Shown: piece after piece, positions 49,577 through 57,673 of the stretch | Layout of the letters: the number at the start of each line of letters is the position of its first letter | How positions within the stretch are numbered: position 1 is the first letter of the stretch | Origin: Chryseobacterium fluminis | GTDB taxonomy: Bacteria; Bacteroidota; Bacteroidia; Flavobacteriales; Weeksellaceae | DNA length: 64,000 bases | NCBI RefSeq assembly: GCF_026314945.1 | Contig: NZ_CP111121.1 | Span: 1,860,001-1,924,000, forward strand | Reading direction: 5' to 3' | Program-made: the position numbers and the translations under genes | Notes under the pieces: model-generated | What the model was told of the DNA's origin: nothing | Databases searched by the model: none | What the model saw: only the letters and a program-made list of their open reading frames with translations

Positions 49577-50302
49577 ATGAAACACCTCTTCTTTCTAAGC
49601 CTGTTTATTTTTTCGGTCAGTTTATCTGCTCAGGAGGGCATACCACTAAATTGTGATGAATTTAGTTTAAAAATTAATTCTAATACTGCTAACTCTATTG
49701 GTTTTATAAGTGAAGAAAAATATTTTTCTATCATCAAAAACAGTATTAAAATAAGTAAACCAACTGCTATCAAAGAAAATGCAGATCTGTACAGAGAATT
49801 TCAGGAAAAATTTCCAAAAAAAATTACGCGACATTGTATTAATTCGAAATATGATTATAATGAAGGTATAAAATATCTTTCTTATTGTGACGATGCAACA
49901 ACATTAACGCTGATTAATAAAGAATATAACTTTTATATTTTTAAGGAAAAAGGATACGAAACAGACCATTATCTGCTTTTTAATACCCAGGACCAAATTA
50001 TATATTCTACAACCAATTATCCGGTAATTTTGGAAAAGGGAGGATTAGTTTTTGATATCGGAGATTTTTATAATGGGCTCCAAGTTATAAATTATTATAA
50101 ATTTACAGGAACAAAAACTGAATATTTACAATGTACACTTCCCTTACACTACACAATTCAGGATTTCAGATTAGTTAATCAAAATGGTAACGTAAAGGTT
50201 GTCGTTGATATCATAAAACATCACTTTAAAAAGAAAATAGTAAATAATCATGCTGAATTTTATATTGATGATTATTGCAGGAAATTTCTGCTTATTGAAT
50301 AA
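49577..50302 (+). CDS. Exported protein, unknown
   Basis: The 241-residue protein has a signal peptide (MKHLFFLSLFIFSVSLSAQ) and beta-rich text with no recognised family (NCDEFSLKINSNTANSIGF, DHYLLFNTQDQIIYSTTNY). The ATG at 49577 is preferred to the earlier ATT/ATG frame start at 49559 because the signal peptide starts there. A TAAATTTG box at 49554-49561 lies at the right distance to be a -7 element. Function unknown. Confidence 0.65.
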   Translation: MKHLFFLSLFIFSVSLSAQEGIPLNCDEFSLKINSNTANSIGFISEEKYFSIIKNSIKISKPTAIKENADLYREFQEKFPKKITRHCINSKYDYNEGIKYLSYCDDATTLTLINKEYNFYIFKEKGYETDHYLLFNTQDQIIYSTTNYPVILEKGGLVFDIGDFYNGLQVINYYKFTGTKTEYLQCTLPLHYTIQDFRLVNQNGNVKVVVDIIKHHFKKKIVNNHAEFYIDDYCRKFLLIE

Positions 50303-50430
50303 TCATTAATCTTCTCAACCTATAACATCACCAGTCCTGATTATGAAAGAATCCGACGGTTTTTTAAATGGTATGAAGTGATAAGACGCTTCGCTTAATC
50401 TCACCATATCCGTAAAAATAATTATAGAAA

Positions 50431-50970
50431 ATGCAAATCAAAACACTGGAAAAATTAGTTTCCAACCCTACGCTGTATTGGGGATTCAACGGTTATGAAA
50501 CCGATAAAATCTTTGCTGTTTCCGTTATTAAAATCGAAAACTCTTTTGAGTTTACCCTTCGGGAAAAAAATCAATACTACCGGAAGGTTTGGGAAATCAC
50601 TGATAAAGATATTGATCATCTGAATAAAATTATTGAACAGGGAAAATCGTTCGGAGCCTTTGAAAATGATGAATTAGTCGGCTGGGCCATCTGTGGCTTC
50701 AGAAAGCGGAACAAGAGTCTTTTTATCGAGAGTATACTGATCAGTGAAAAATACCGGGGTCAGAACTTAGGAAAATTATTCATTAAGAATATCAACAGAA
50801 AGGCTAGAGAATTACAGTGCAGCCTGGTCGAACTGGAAACCCAGAACACCCATTATCCGGCAATAAAATTTTATCAGAATACAGGGTTTTCCATAACGGG
50901 AATTAACACCCAGCACTACAGCGATTCTACAGAAACAGCGGTGTATATGAGTTTTGATGTATTGTTATAA
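50431..50970 (+). CDS. GNAT family N-acetyltransferase
   Basis: The 179-residue protein has an N-terminal extension (MQIKTLEKLVSNPTLYWGF) and a GNAT domain. FENDELVGWAICGFRKRNKS and IESILISEKYRGQNLGKLFI carry the acetyl-CoA loop YRGQNLG, followed by ELETQNTHYPAIKFYQNTGF. Substrate unknown. It is a single gene between the unknown exported protein and the HxlR/quinone reductase pair. Start: ATG at 50431. Confidence 0.88.
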   Translation: MQIKTLEKLVSNPTLYWGFNGYETDKIFAVSVIKIENSFEFTLREKNQYYRKVWEITDKDIDHLNKIIEQGKSFGAFENDELVGWAICGFRKRNKSLFIESILISEKYRGQNLGKLFIKNINRKARELQCSLVELETQNTHYPAIKFYQNTGFSITGINTQHYSDSTETAVYMSFDVLL

Positions 50971-51094
50971 AGGTATAATCTACAGCTATTACTGTACCCC
51001 AATAAAAGGGTTTTGCAACTTTGAATATCTAAAATGTTACTGTTTCTTATCGGGAATACCTGTATGCAAAATTGGCAGGAGTTTTCCACCATTT

Positions 51095-51469
51095 TCAAAA
51101 CTTATCCACAAATTCACCTTTTTTATCCACAATCGTATTTCCCCAGTGGGTAATGGCATCCAAAACAGGAATGAAAGTTCTTCCAAAGTCCGTCAACGAA
51201 TATTCTACACGGATCGGAGGTTTATCGCCGAAAACTTTTCGTGTAATCAGGCCATCTTTTTCCAACTGTTTCAGCTGGAGGCTTAAGGTCATTTCAGTAA
51301 TGGAAAATAATTCTTTTCTAAGTTCGCTGTATCTTTTTTCACCGTCTTTCAGATGATACAGAATCACAGTTTTCCACTTGCCACCTACCAGATCCATTGC
51401 CAGGCTTACCGAGCATGGATATCGTTTTTCACCGATCTTAACATAATTTCCGGAACATTCCTTTTTCAT
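51095..51469 (-). CDS. HxlR family winged-helix regulator
   Basis: The 124-residue protein has the HxlR fold pattern: CPVSLAMDLVGGKWKTVILYHL-like text (here CSVSLAMDLVGGKWKTVI), GEKRYSELRKELFSITEMTL, LSLQLKQLEKDGLITRKVF and VEYSLTDFGRTF. An N-terminal Cys (CSGNYV, and CSVSLAM) could make it redox- or quinone-responsive as in YodB/QorR. It is divergent from a quinone reductase-like gene, with an inverted repeat eight bases in front of its own start codon. Start: ATG at 51469. Confidence 0.92.
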   Translation of the reverse strand: MKKECSGNYVKIGEKRYPCSVSLAMDLVGGKWKTVILYHLKDGEKRYSELRKELFSITEMTLSLQLKQLEKDGLITRKVFGDKPPIRVEYSLTDFGRTFIPVLDAITHWGNTIVDKKGEFVDKF

Positions 51470-51476
51470 TTTTCAG

Positions 51477-51496
51477 ACCTATCACAATAGATAGGT
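51477..51496. promoter_or_regulatory. Probable HxlR operator
   Basis: ACCTATC-ACAATA-GATAGGT, a perfect 7-bp inverted repeat with a 6-base spacer, located between the divergent hxlR-type and quinone reductase-like genes and touching the -33 element of the latter's promoter. Confidence 0.7.
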
Positions 51497-51497
51497 A

Positions 51498-51528
51498 TTG
51501 CAAATGTATGGCACTCTAGTTAATTTTG
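51498..51528 (+). promoter_or_regulatory. Bacteroidota-type promoter of the quinone reductase-like gene
   Basis: TTG at 51498-51500, a 20-base spacer, then TAATTTTG at 51521-51528. The start codon is 35 bases downstream. Overlap with the palindrome suggests repression by the HxlR protein. Confidence 0.7.
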
Positions 51529-51562
51529 CAACTATCAATTTTATAGTATAAAAAATAAGACT

Positions 51563-52105
51563 ATGCCATTACTTATTCTCGGACATCCGAATATCGAAAA
51601 ATCATTAGCCAATAAAACCATTGTTGAAGAGCTGGAAAAAAGCAACCTGGATATTGAAATCAGAAATCTGTCCCAGCTTTATCCCGATTACCATATTGAT
51701 GCAAAAGCTGAACAGGAAGCATTATTGAGACATCAGAGCGTTATCTTTCAGTATCCTCTTTATTGGTATACGATGCCCGCAGTTTTAAAACACTGGTTCG
51801 ATATCGTTTTTGAATACCAATTCGCGTACGGTTCAAAAGGAGATCAGCTAAAAGGGAAAAACTTCATTCCCAGTTTCACGGTCGGCGGGCCGGAGAGCGA
51901 ATATCAGACGCTGGGTGAACATCATTTCCGCGTTTATGAGTTCTGCAAAAACCTGGAACAGACCGCTTATTTTGCACAGATGAATTATGTTGAGCCTTTT
52001 TATTTTCACGGCACTTCAGTTAATGCAGGATATACGGAAGAAGAGATAAAAGAGAAAGCAAGAGCGCAGGGAAAAGTTTTGATCGAAAAGCTAAAGGAAA
52101 TATAG
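51563..52105 (+). CDS. NAD(P)H-dependent flavodoxin-fold oxidoreductase
   Basis: The 180-residue protein has the KefF/MdaB/NQO-type flavodoxin fold. ILGHPNIEKSLANKTIVEEL lies at the start, VIFQYPLYWYTMPAVLKHWFD is the FMN-binding QFPLYW-like block, and FTVGGPESEYQ follows. It reduces quinones by two electrons with NAD(P)H, a detoxification role. Expression is likely induced through the divergent HxlR regulator. Start: ATG at 51563. Confidence 0.92.
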   Translation: MPLLILGHPNIEKSLANKTIVEELEKSNLDIEIRNLSQLYPDYHIDAKAEQEALLRHQSVIFQYPLYWYTMPAVLKHWFDIVFEYQFAYGSKGDQLKGKNFIPSFTVGGPESEYQTLGEHHFRVYEFCKNLEQTAYFAQMNYVEPFYFHGTSVNAGYTEEEIKEKARAQGKVLIEKLKEI

Positions 52106-52226
52106 TACTCTATCCAATATAATCATTGGATGCAAAAAAATAAGATTTTCGATGTTTTTAAATCCCAATAAAGTGTATTAAATTTATTTGTATATTAGTA
52201 ATCAGCAAACTAAAATATTAATCACT

Positions 52227-52469
52227 ATGAAAAATCTAAAAAAATTAGCCAGAAAAGAATTATCTTTCATTCAGGGCGGCGATACAGCGTATGCTTTCTG
52301 TGATGAAAGCGGCGTGTGCCCGCCGACATTTCCGTCTAATGCCCAAACCTATTGCAGCGACGGGATCTGCTACAGGGCAAATGGCGGCGGAGGTCCCGGA
52401 GGAGGATGCCACGAACCTCTACATCTTTGTGAACCATGGGAGACAGGATGTGGATGCGTCTATTTTTAA
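52227..52469 (+). CDS. Bacteriocin-like peptide precursor with double-glycine leader
   Basis: The 80-residue peptide has the leader MKNLKKLARKELSFIQGG, the Bacteroidota double-glycine type with (K/R)KEL.(F/S)I.GG. The core of about 60 residues is rich in Gly and Cys (ten cysteines, such as FCDESGVCPP, YCSDGICY, GGGCHEPLHLC and GCGCVYF). This is the pattern of RiPP or bacteriocin-like precursors exported by peptidase-containing ABC transporters. No maturation or transport gene is adjacent, so it would rely on enzymes elsewhere. The ATG at 52227 is chosen by the leader. A terminator follows. Confidence 0.8.
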   Translation: MKNLKKLARKELSFIQGGDTAYAFCDESGVCPPTFPSNAQTYCSDGICYRANGGGGPGGGCHEPLHLCEPWETGCGCVYF

Positions 52470-52488
52470 AATTTTGTTAGATATTTTT

Positions 52489-52516
52489 AGAGCGGATTTT
52501 TTCCGCTCTTTTTTTA
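52489..52516 (+). terminator. Terminator of the bacteriocin-like gene
   Basis: AGAGCGGA and TCCGCTCT pair and are followed by seven T residues. Confidence 0.9.
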
Positions 52517-52586
52517 AACCATACCATTTGAATTTACTTTAAACTTACTTTTTATAGAAATAATTTTATTTTTGCAGAAAATTACT

Positions 52587-53420
52587 ATGAAACGGATTAA
52601 ACGTACCGGCTTTTTTTTAATCATTAATTCATTAATACTTATCAATTGCCAGACAGATGATACTCTGGAAAATGAATCTCAAAATAATATTCCGAATTTC
52701 GAGAATTATCATTTCCGGTATATGGATTATCCGAATGGCGTTATGCCTGGTGGTAACGGAATGGTGAAAATAGAATATGATCATCAGAACAGACCTGTAA
52801 AACGCATTGGCGGATTGACACTACTCCCTGCTTCTACAGGCTATACTTACTTGTACTCAAGTACGTATACTGAAGCTGTTACTTATGGAAATAATGAAAT
52901 ATTTCTTTTTGTAAAAAGTCCAGAACCAAACAATTTTCCGGATCGTCTGAAAACTGTTTTTAAAATGGAAAATGGTAAAATAATAAGGAAAGTGGAAGTC
53001 AATGTAAATTATCCGAATGCTAATGACACCATTAATTATTATTATACTGATAACAAAATAACAAGATCTTACAGAAAGAAAATATTTCCTGTCAGTGAAT
53101 CGAAATATTACTATAATACCTCAGGAAATGTAGACAGCATCGTGGCAAGACCTTTTACTTATCATGATACCACGCAGACCTGGGAAGTTGATTATATTAC
53201 AAAATACAGAACAGTACAGACTCTTAAGAATTACGATCACTCTTTTAACCCAACCCAAAAACTAATGCTTTTCGAGGAAATTTTCAACCGATCTCTTTCT
53301 AACAATAATTACAGGTTATATGAGAGCAAAACATATGACTTTAACGGAAGTGTTTTACAATATTATACCTGGAGCTGGACATTTAATTATGCAAATGACC
53401 AGATCATTTTTGGAAATTAA
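52587..53420 (+). CDS. Lipoprotein, unknown function
   Basis: The 277-residue protein has a lipoprotein signal (FFLIINSLILINC) and an N-rich linker. Long beta-rich text follows with YD/N repeats (KIEYDHQNRPVKRIGG, YYYTDNKITRSYRKK, KYYYNTSGNVDSIV), recalling RHS/YD-type or DUF4595-like wedge repeats. The ATG at 52587 is used. A TATTTTTG box at 52567-52574 gives a good -7 element for its own promoter. Function unknown. Confidence 0.7.
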   Translation: MKRIKRTGFFLIINSLILINCQTDDTLENESQNNIPNFENYHFRYMDYPNGVMPGGNGMVKIEYDHQNRPVKRIGGLTLLPASTGYTYLYSSTYTEAVTYGNNEIFLFVKSPEPNNFPDRLKTVFKMENGKIIRKVEVNVNYPNANDTINYYYTDNKITRSYRKKIFPVSESKYYYNTSGNVDSIVARPFTYHDTTQTWEVDYITKYRTVQTLKNYDHSFNPTQKLMLFEEIFNRSLSNNNYRLYESKTYDFNGSVLQYYTWSWTFNYANDQIIFGN

Positions 53421-53561
53421 TGTTTAATTGATTTCCTAATCCAGATACAAATCCATTTTCATACATCTGAAGATGGATTTTTTTGGCTACGCAAAAAGTA
53501 GATTCGGCTACAGCCGGTTTCTGTGCAATCCTGAACTTTGCTTCAATAAAAAAATTAAAAA

Positions 53562-54464
53562 ATGAAAATTATCGTAACCGGCTCATTAGGAAATATCAGC
53601 AAGCCACTGACGAAAGAACTTATCGGAAAAGGCCATGATGTTACGGTCATCAGCAGTAAGCCTGAAAGACAGTCTGAAATAGAATCTCTGGGAGCAAAAG
53701 CAGCCATCGGAACGATGGAGGATACTGTCTTCTTAACCGAAACTTTTAAAGGTGCTGATGTTATCTATGCCATGGAAGCATTGAACGCGGGCGTTTTCTT
53801 CAATCATGATATTGATTTTATTCAGGCAAATATTCAGATTGCAAAAAATTATAAAGAAGCTATTCAAAGATCCGGTGTAAAAAATATAATTCACCTGAGC
53901 AGTATCGGTGCTCATATGGAAAACGGTAACGGCATTTTGAAGTTTCATCATGAAGCAGAAAAGGTCTTCAATGAACTCCCTGGCGACATTTCTATTAAAT
54001 TTATGCGCCCTGTAGGTTTTTACTACAATATGTTCTCTTTTATTCCAACGATAAAATCACAGAACCTGATCATTCAGAATTATGGCGGTAATGATAAAGA
54101 ACCATGGGTTTCCCCTTTTGACATTGCTTCCGCTATTGCCGAAGAAGTCGAAAAGCCATTCAGTGGCAGAGAGATCAGGTATATTGCAAGTGAAGAGATT
54201 TCACCCAACGAAATTGCAGCAACACTTGGGGAAGCCATCAGAAAACCCGATTTAGAATGGTTGGAAATTCCGGATGAAGATCTGTTAGGTAATCTAATAA
54301 AAGCAGGAATGAACCCGGAAACGGCAAAAGGTTTTGTGGAGATGAATACGGCAAGGCGAGGAAGTATATTGTATGAGGATTATAATAGAAATAAACCTGT
54401 TTTAGGAAAAACCAAAGTAAAAGAATTTGCCAAGGAATTTGCTAAAGTCTATGTCAACAGTTAA
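53562..54464 (+). CDS. NmrA-like NAD(P)-binding protein
   Basis: The 300-residue atypical SDR starts with MKIIVTGSLGNISKPLTKEL (Rossmann GxxGxxx), then VISSKPERQSEIESLGAKA, HLSSIGAHMENGNG and IKFMRPVGFYYN. NmrA/HSCARG-type proteins bind NAD(P) and act as redox sensors or reductases. The AraC-type regulator gene follows on the same strand after 108 bases and may control it. Start: ATG at 53562. Confidence 0.88.
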   Translation: MKIIVTGSLGNISKPLTKELIGKGHDVTVISSKPERQSEIESLGAKAAIGTMEDTVFLTETFKGADVIYAMEALNAGVFFNHDIDFIQANIQIAKNYKEAIQRSGVKNIIHLSSIGAHMENGNGILKFHHEAEKVFNELPGDISIKFMRPVGFYYNMFSFIPTIKSQNLIIQNYGGNDKEPWVSPFDIASAIAEEVEKPFSGREIRYIASEEISPNEIAATLGEAIRKPDLEWLEIPDEDLLGNLIKAGMNPETAKGFVEMNTARRGSILYEDYNRNKPVLGKTKVKEFAKEFAKVYVNS

Positions 54465-54572
54465 TTTCTTTATCTTAAAATAAGACGATCAGGAAATTTT
54501 GCTAAAAACAGCTGTTACTATTTACAACATGTTCTTTTCCTATATAAAATTGCAAAAAACAATTAATTTAGT

Positions 54573-55496
54573 ATGATGAAACAGCCCGTCAGACTCAAAA
54601 CAATCAGCGAATTCCATCAGTTCCGCGGATTACCTAAACCCGAACATCCGTTGATCAGCGTGATTGATTACAGTACCATCAGTCATGATGCTGATGTAAG
54701 AGAATTGAGCTGGGTGCTCGATTTTTACTCGATTTCGGCAAAAAGAACTTCCAATGCCAAAATAACGTACGGCCAGCAGGCTTATGACTTTGACGAAGGG
54801 GTATTGTTTTTCATGGCTCCCGGGCAGGTTTTCAGTGTTACCGTTGACCCTGATCCGAACAGGCGGTCCCAACATACGGGTTGGATTTTACTGATCCATC
54901 CCGACTTTTTCTGGAATACTTCTTTAGCCAAAAGCATCAGACAGTATGAATTTTTTGATTATGCGGTCAACGAAGCGTTGTTTCTTTCCGAAAAGGAAGA
55001 AAACACCATTTACAGGATTATCGAAAATATTCAGCAGGAATATCATTCCAATATCGATCAGTTCAGTCAGAATATCATTATTTCACAAATAGAGACCCTG
55101 CTGAATTATGCTGAACGTTTTTATCAGAGACAGTTTATTACCCGAAAAATATCCAACCATCAAATCCTTGATTCCTTAGAAAAATTATTGACGGATTATT
55201 TCAGCCACGAAGATCTTATCACCAAAGGACTTCCTTCCGTACAATTTGTTGCGGAGCAGTTACACGTCTCTCCGAGTTATTTAACAGGACTTCTGAAAGC
55301 TTTAACCGGACAGAGCACCCAACAGCATATCCATGAAAAACTGATCGACAGAGCCAAGGAAAAACTGTCGACCACTCCGCTCTCGGTAAGTGAAATTGCT
55401 TATGAGCTGGGCTTTGAGCATCCTCAGTCTTTTAACAAACTCTTTAAGAATAAAACCAGCCAGACCCCTCTGGAGTTCAGAAACAACTTTAATTAG
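54573..55496 (+). CDS. AraC family transcriptional regulator
   Basis: The 307-residue protein has an N-terminal cupin-like sensing part (residues 1-180; FYSISAKRTSNAKITYGQQ and VLFFMAPGQVFSV) and a C-terminal AraC domain with two helix-turn-helices (PSVQFVAEQLHVSPSYLTGL and LSVSEIAYELGFEHPQSFNK, then SQTPLEFRNNFN). The ligand is unknown. It lies behind the NmrA-like gene, and control of that gene is the simplest proposal. Start: ATG at 54573 or the adjacent ATG at 54576. Confidence 0.92.
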   Translation: MMKQPVRLKTISEFHQFRGLPKPEHPLISVIDYSTISHDADVRELSWVLDFYSISAKRTSNAKITYGQQAYDFDEGVLFFMAPGQVFSVTVDPDPNRRSQHTGWILLIHPDFFWNTSLAKSIRQYEFFDYAVNEALFLSEKEENTIYRIIENIQQEYHSNIDQFSQNIIISQIETLLNYAERFYQRQFITRKISNHQILDSLEKLLTDYFSHEDLITKGLPSVQFVAEQLHVSPSYLTGLLKALTGQSTQQHIHEKLIDRAKEKLSTTPLSVSEIAYELGFEHPQSFNKLFKNKTSQTPLEFRNNFN

Positions 55497-55740
55497 CGAT
55501 TTATTCGTGAGAATTCAGGCTTATCTCTTCTTTAACAACATAAATGTCAGGCTGAATAACAGTACCTGGCATTTTTAAGCTTGAAAAATATCAGTTTTAA
55601 TACAAATTTCAAACAATAAATAACTATTATTCATTGCATTATATATTTAATGTATCCATAAAGATTATTTTTATCACTTTTTAATGAAATATATAATATT
55701 TTAAGTATTTTTATGGTGAACTAATAAAATATTAATCACC

Positions 55741-56109
55741 ATGAAAAAAACACTTTTTTCAGCTGTTGCATGCCTCGTTATCGTGACCTCATGCAATAAT
55801 GAAAGTATTCAGACTGTAGCTCAGGAGAATAACACTGCTGAAGCCGTCCAGAATTTTAAACGGGCGATCATTACCGTGAATAATTCTAAAGACCTTCCGG
55901 TAACTGATGGAAAGCTTAACTCAGAATATCAGTCTTTCCAGATGAGCGAACAAAGAAAAGACATTCTTCTGCCTGCTGCCAAACATCTCATAAAATCCAC
56001 AGGAATAAAAGACGAGCAGATTGAAAAGACTACCAATGGTGATAAAACGACAACCATTTTATGGGCCATGGAAATTTTCAGGAACAACTACAAAAATTCT
56101 TCTTTATAA
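55741..56109 (+). CDS. Small lipoprotein of a duplicated secreted pair (copy 1, gene A)
   Basis: The 122-residue protein has a lipoprotein signal (MKKTLFSAVACLVIVTSC). Its helical body contains AEAVQNFKRAIITVNNSKDLP, MSEQRKDILLPAAKHLIKST and LWAMEIFRNNY. It is closely related to the gene at 56675 and no known family is recognised. The 18 bases before and including the ATG (TAAAATATTAATCACCATG) almost match those before the bacteriocin-like gene at 52227. It is followed after 23 bases by gene B. Confidence 0.75.
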   Translation: MKKTLFSAVACLVIVTSCNNESIQTVAQENNTAEAVQNFKRAIITVNNSKDLPVTDGKLNSEYQSFQMSEQRKDILLPAAKHLIKSTGIKDEQIEKTTNGDKTTTILWAMEIFRNNYKNSSL

Positions 56110-56132
56110 TCTTTATTCTTAAAAGAATTCTT

Positions 56133-56639
56133 ATGAAAAAAATATCATTATTCCTTTTATTATTAATCGGAACTATCACATACGCTCAGACAGGAACCAT
56201 CACTATCTATAACTTCTCAGCATACAGTATTACTTACCGACTGGTAGGCTCTCAGCTCAATGCTTATAATATTGACTGCCAGCCGGTAGTCAGAGGCCAA
56301 TCAGCAGTTCCGTTAGCTCCTGCAAGCTCAGTAATATATTCAGCATATAATTCCAGTCATCTGCAAAATCCTGCTATCAATGAATGGTATGTCATTTCGG
56401 ACGAAAACAGCATTCCCAGCCAGAACTATAATGTATCTGCTGGAGTTACGATTCCTTCACAACTTTCAAATCTTACATCCTGGCACACGATCGATCTCAA
56501 TTTTTCCAACGGCGGATTCATCAACCTTGGTGTACACTGCGGAGGTGGCGGTACCGGAATATTCACTGGAACGACCACCGGAAATATTACAGCATCATGG
56601 AACTCTTTGGGAAATAATGTTGTGATATTCATTAATTAA
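56133..56639 (+). CDS. Exported beta-rich protein of a duplicated pair (copy 1, gene B)
   Basis: The 168-residue protein has a signal peptide (MKKISLFLLLLIGTITYAQ). Its beta-rich body contains GTITIYNFSAYSITYRLVG, IDCQPVVRG, PAINEWYVISDE, TSWHTIDLNFSNGGF and a Gly-rich loop before a C-terminal strand NNVVIFIN. The sequence suggests a small secreted beta-sandwich, but no family is recognised. The ATG at 56133 fits the signal peptide. Its paralogue lies at 57063. It pairs with the upstream lipoprotein, which may be an anchor, chaperone or immunity-type partner; that role is speculative. Confidence 0.75.
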   Translation: MKKISLFLLLLIGTITYAQTGTITIYNFSAYSITYRLVGSQLNAYNIDCQPVVRGQSAVPLAPASSVIYSAYNSSHLQNPAINEWYVISDENSIPSQNYNVSAGVTIPSQLSNLTSWHTIDLNFSNGGFINLGVHCGGGGTGIFTGTTTGNITASWNSLGNNVVIFIN

Positions 56640-56674
56640 TTCTATTATAAAAACGACACGCTAATTTAATACCT

Positions 56675-57040
56675 ATGAAAAAAACTTTTTTATTTGCGGT
56701 GATATGCTTTTTTGTCATGACTTCATGCAGTAATGAAAGCATCCCCGTTGCAGCTCAGGAAAATCTTACGGCAGAAGCTGTACAAAACTTCAAGAAAGCC
56801 ATTATCACCTTCAATAATGCCAAGGACCTTCCTATGTTTGAGAAGAAAACTAAGAATCTCCAGTTTCCTGAAATGAGTGAACAAAGAAAAGAGATTCTTC
56901 TTCCCGCTGCGAGACAACTCATAAAGTCAACAGGAATAAAAGAGGAACAAATTGAAAAAACGACCAATGGCGATAAATCAAAAATCATTGTATGGGCAAT
57001 GGAAATTTTCCAGAACAATTACCCGAACTTTTCTCATTAA
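56675..57040 (+). CDS. Small lipoprotein of a duplicated secreted pair (copy 2, gene A)
   Basis: The 121-residue paralogue of the gene at 55741 has signal MKKTFLFAVICFFVMTSC, then AEAVQNFKKAIITFNNAKDL, MSEQRKEILLPAARQLIKST and VWAMEIFQNNY. It is well conserved in the helical segments and diverged in the middle linker. It lies 35 bases after copy 1 gene B and 22 bases before copy 2 gene B, so the four genes can be one transcript. Confidence 0.75.
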   Translation: MKKTFLFAVICFFVMTSCSNESIPVAAQENLTAEAVQNFKKAIITFNNAKDLPMFEKKTKNLQFPEMSEQRKEILLPAARQLIKSTGIKEEQIEKTTNGDKSKIIVWAMEIFQNNYPNFSH

Positions 57041-57062
57041 TCTTTACTCTAATAAAATCTAA

Positions 57063-57599
57063 ATGAAAAAAATATCATTATTCCTTTTATTCTTAATAGG
57101 AACTTTCGCATACGCCCAGATCGGATCAATGACGATCTATAATTTTTCTGCACACAGCGTCAGCTACAGATTGGTAGGCACCAATGACAACACTCAGCCC
57201 ATTGACTGCCAGCCTATTGTCGCAGGATCTTCTGCCAGTCCATTACTCCCGGCAAGTACGGTCACTTACTCCCAGTACAATACCAGCCACACCCCGACCC
57301 CTCTCACAGCTCCTCATATTAATGAGTGGAACGTAATTTCCGATGCCGTTGGAATTCCGGGTCAGACTTATAATACATCAGCGGGAATTACCATCAGCCC
57401 GGTAATTACTTCCGTAACATCCTGGCAGTCTATCGATTTGTATTTTGCCAACGGTGAATATACGCAGCTGGGAAGAGATTGCGGATATGTCAGCAGTGGC
57501 GGCGGAGGCTTTAATACCACCTTACCAAGCGGTATTACCGTAACGTGGAACTATATAGGTCCTGCAGCTAATGGTAATGTCGTCGTATTTATCAGCTAA
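57063..57599 (+). CDS. Exported beta-rich protein of a duplicated pair (copy 2, gene B)
   Basis: The 178-residue paralogue of the gene at 56133 has signal MKKISLFLLFLIGTFAYAQ, nearly identical to its twin. GSMTIYNFSAHSVSYRLVG, IDCQPIVAG, HINEWNVISDA, TSWQSIDLYFANGEY and CGYVSSGGGGFN follow, ending NVVVFIS. The longer loops (for example HTPTPLTAPH) and substitutions show divergence after duplication. A bidirectional terminator follows. Function unknown. Confidence 0.75.
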   Translation: MKKISLFLLFLIGTFAYAQIGSMTIYNFSAHSVSYRLVGTNDNTQPIDCQPIVAGSSASPLLPASTVTYSQYNTSHTPTPLTAPHINEWNVISDAVGIPGQTYNTSAGITISPVITSVTSWQSIDLYFANGEYTQLGRDCGYVSSGGGGFNTTLPSGITVTWNYIGPAANGNVVVFIS

Positions 57600-57621
57600 T
57601 ATTTATTTTATATATGAAAAT

Positions 57622-57654
57622 GAAGACTCCGCGCCAAAAGGTGCGGAGTCTTTA
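57622..57654. terminator. Bidirectional terminator between the duplicated pairs and mdh
   Basis: AAGACTCCGC and GTGCGGAGTCTTT form a near-perfect stem between two convergent transcripts, with T-rich sequence on the plus side. Confidence 0.85.
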
Positions 57655-57673
57655 TTTATAAATCATCTGGAAA

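Noticed and set aside
57063-57599. Calling the duplicated beta proteins pore-forming toxins
   Set aside because: They are small and beta-rich with signal peptides, but no family motif of known pore-formers could be seen.
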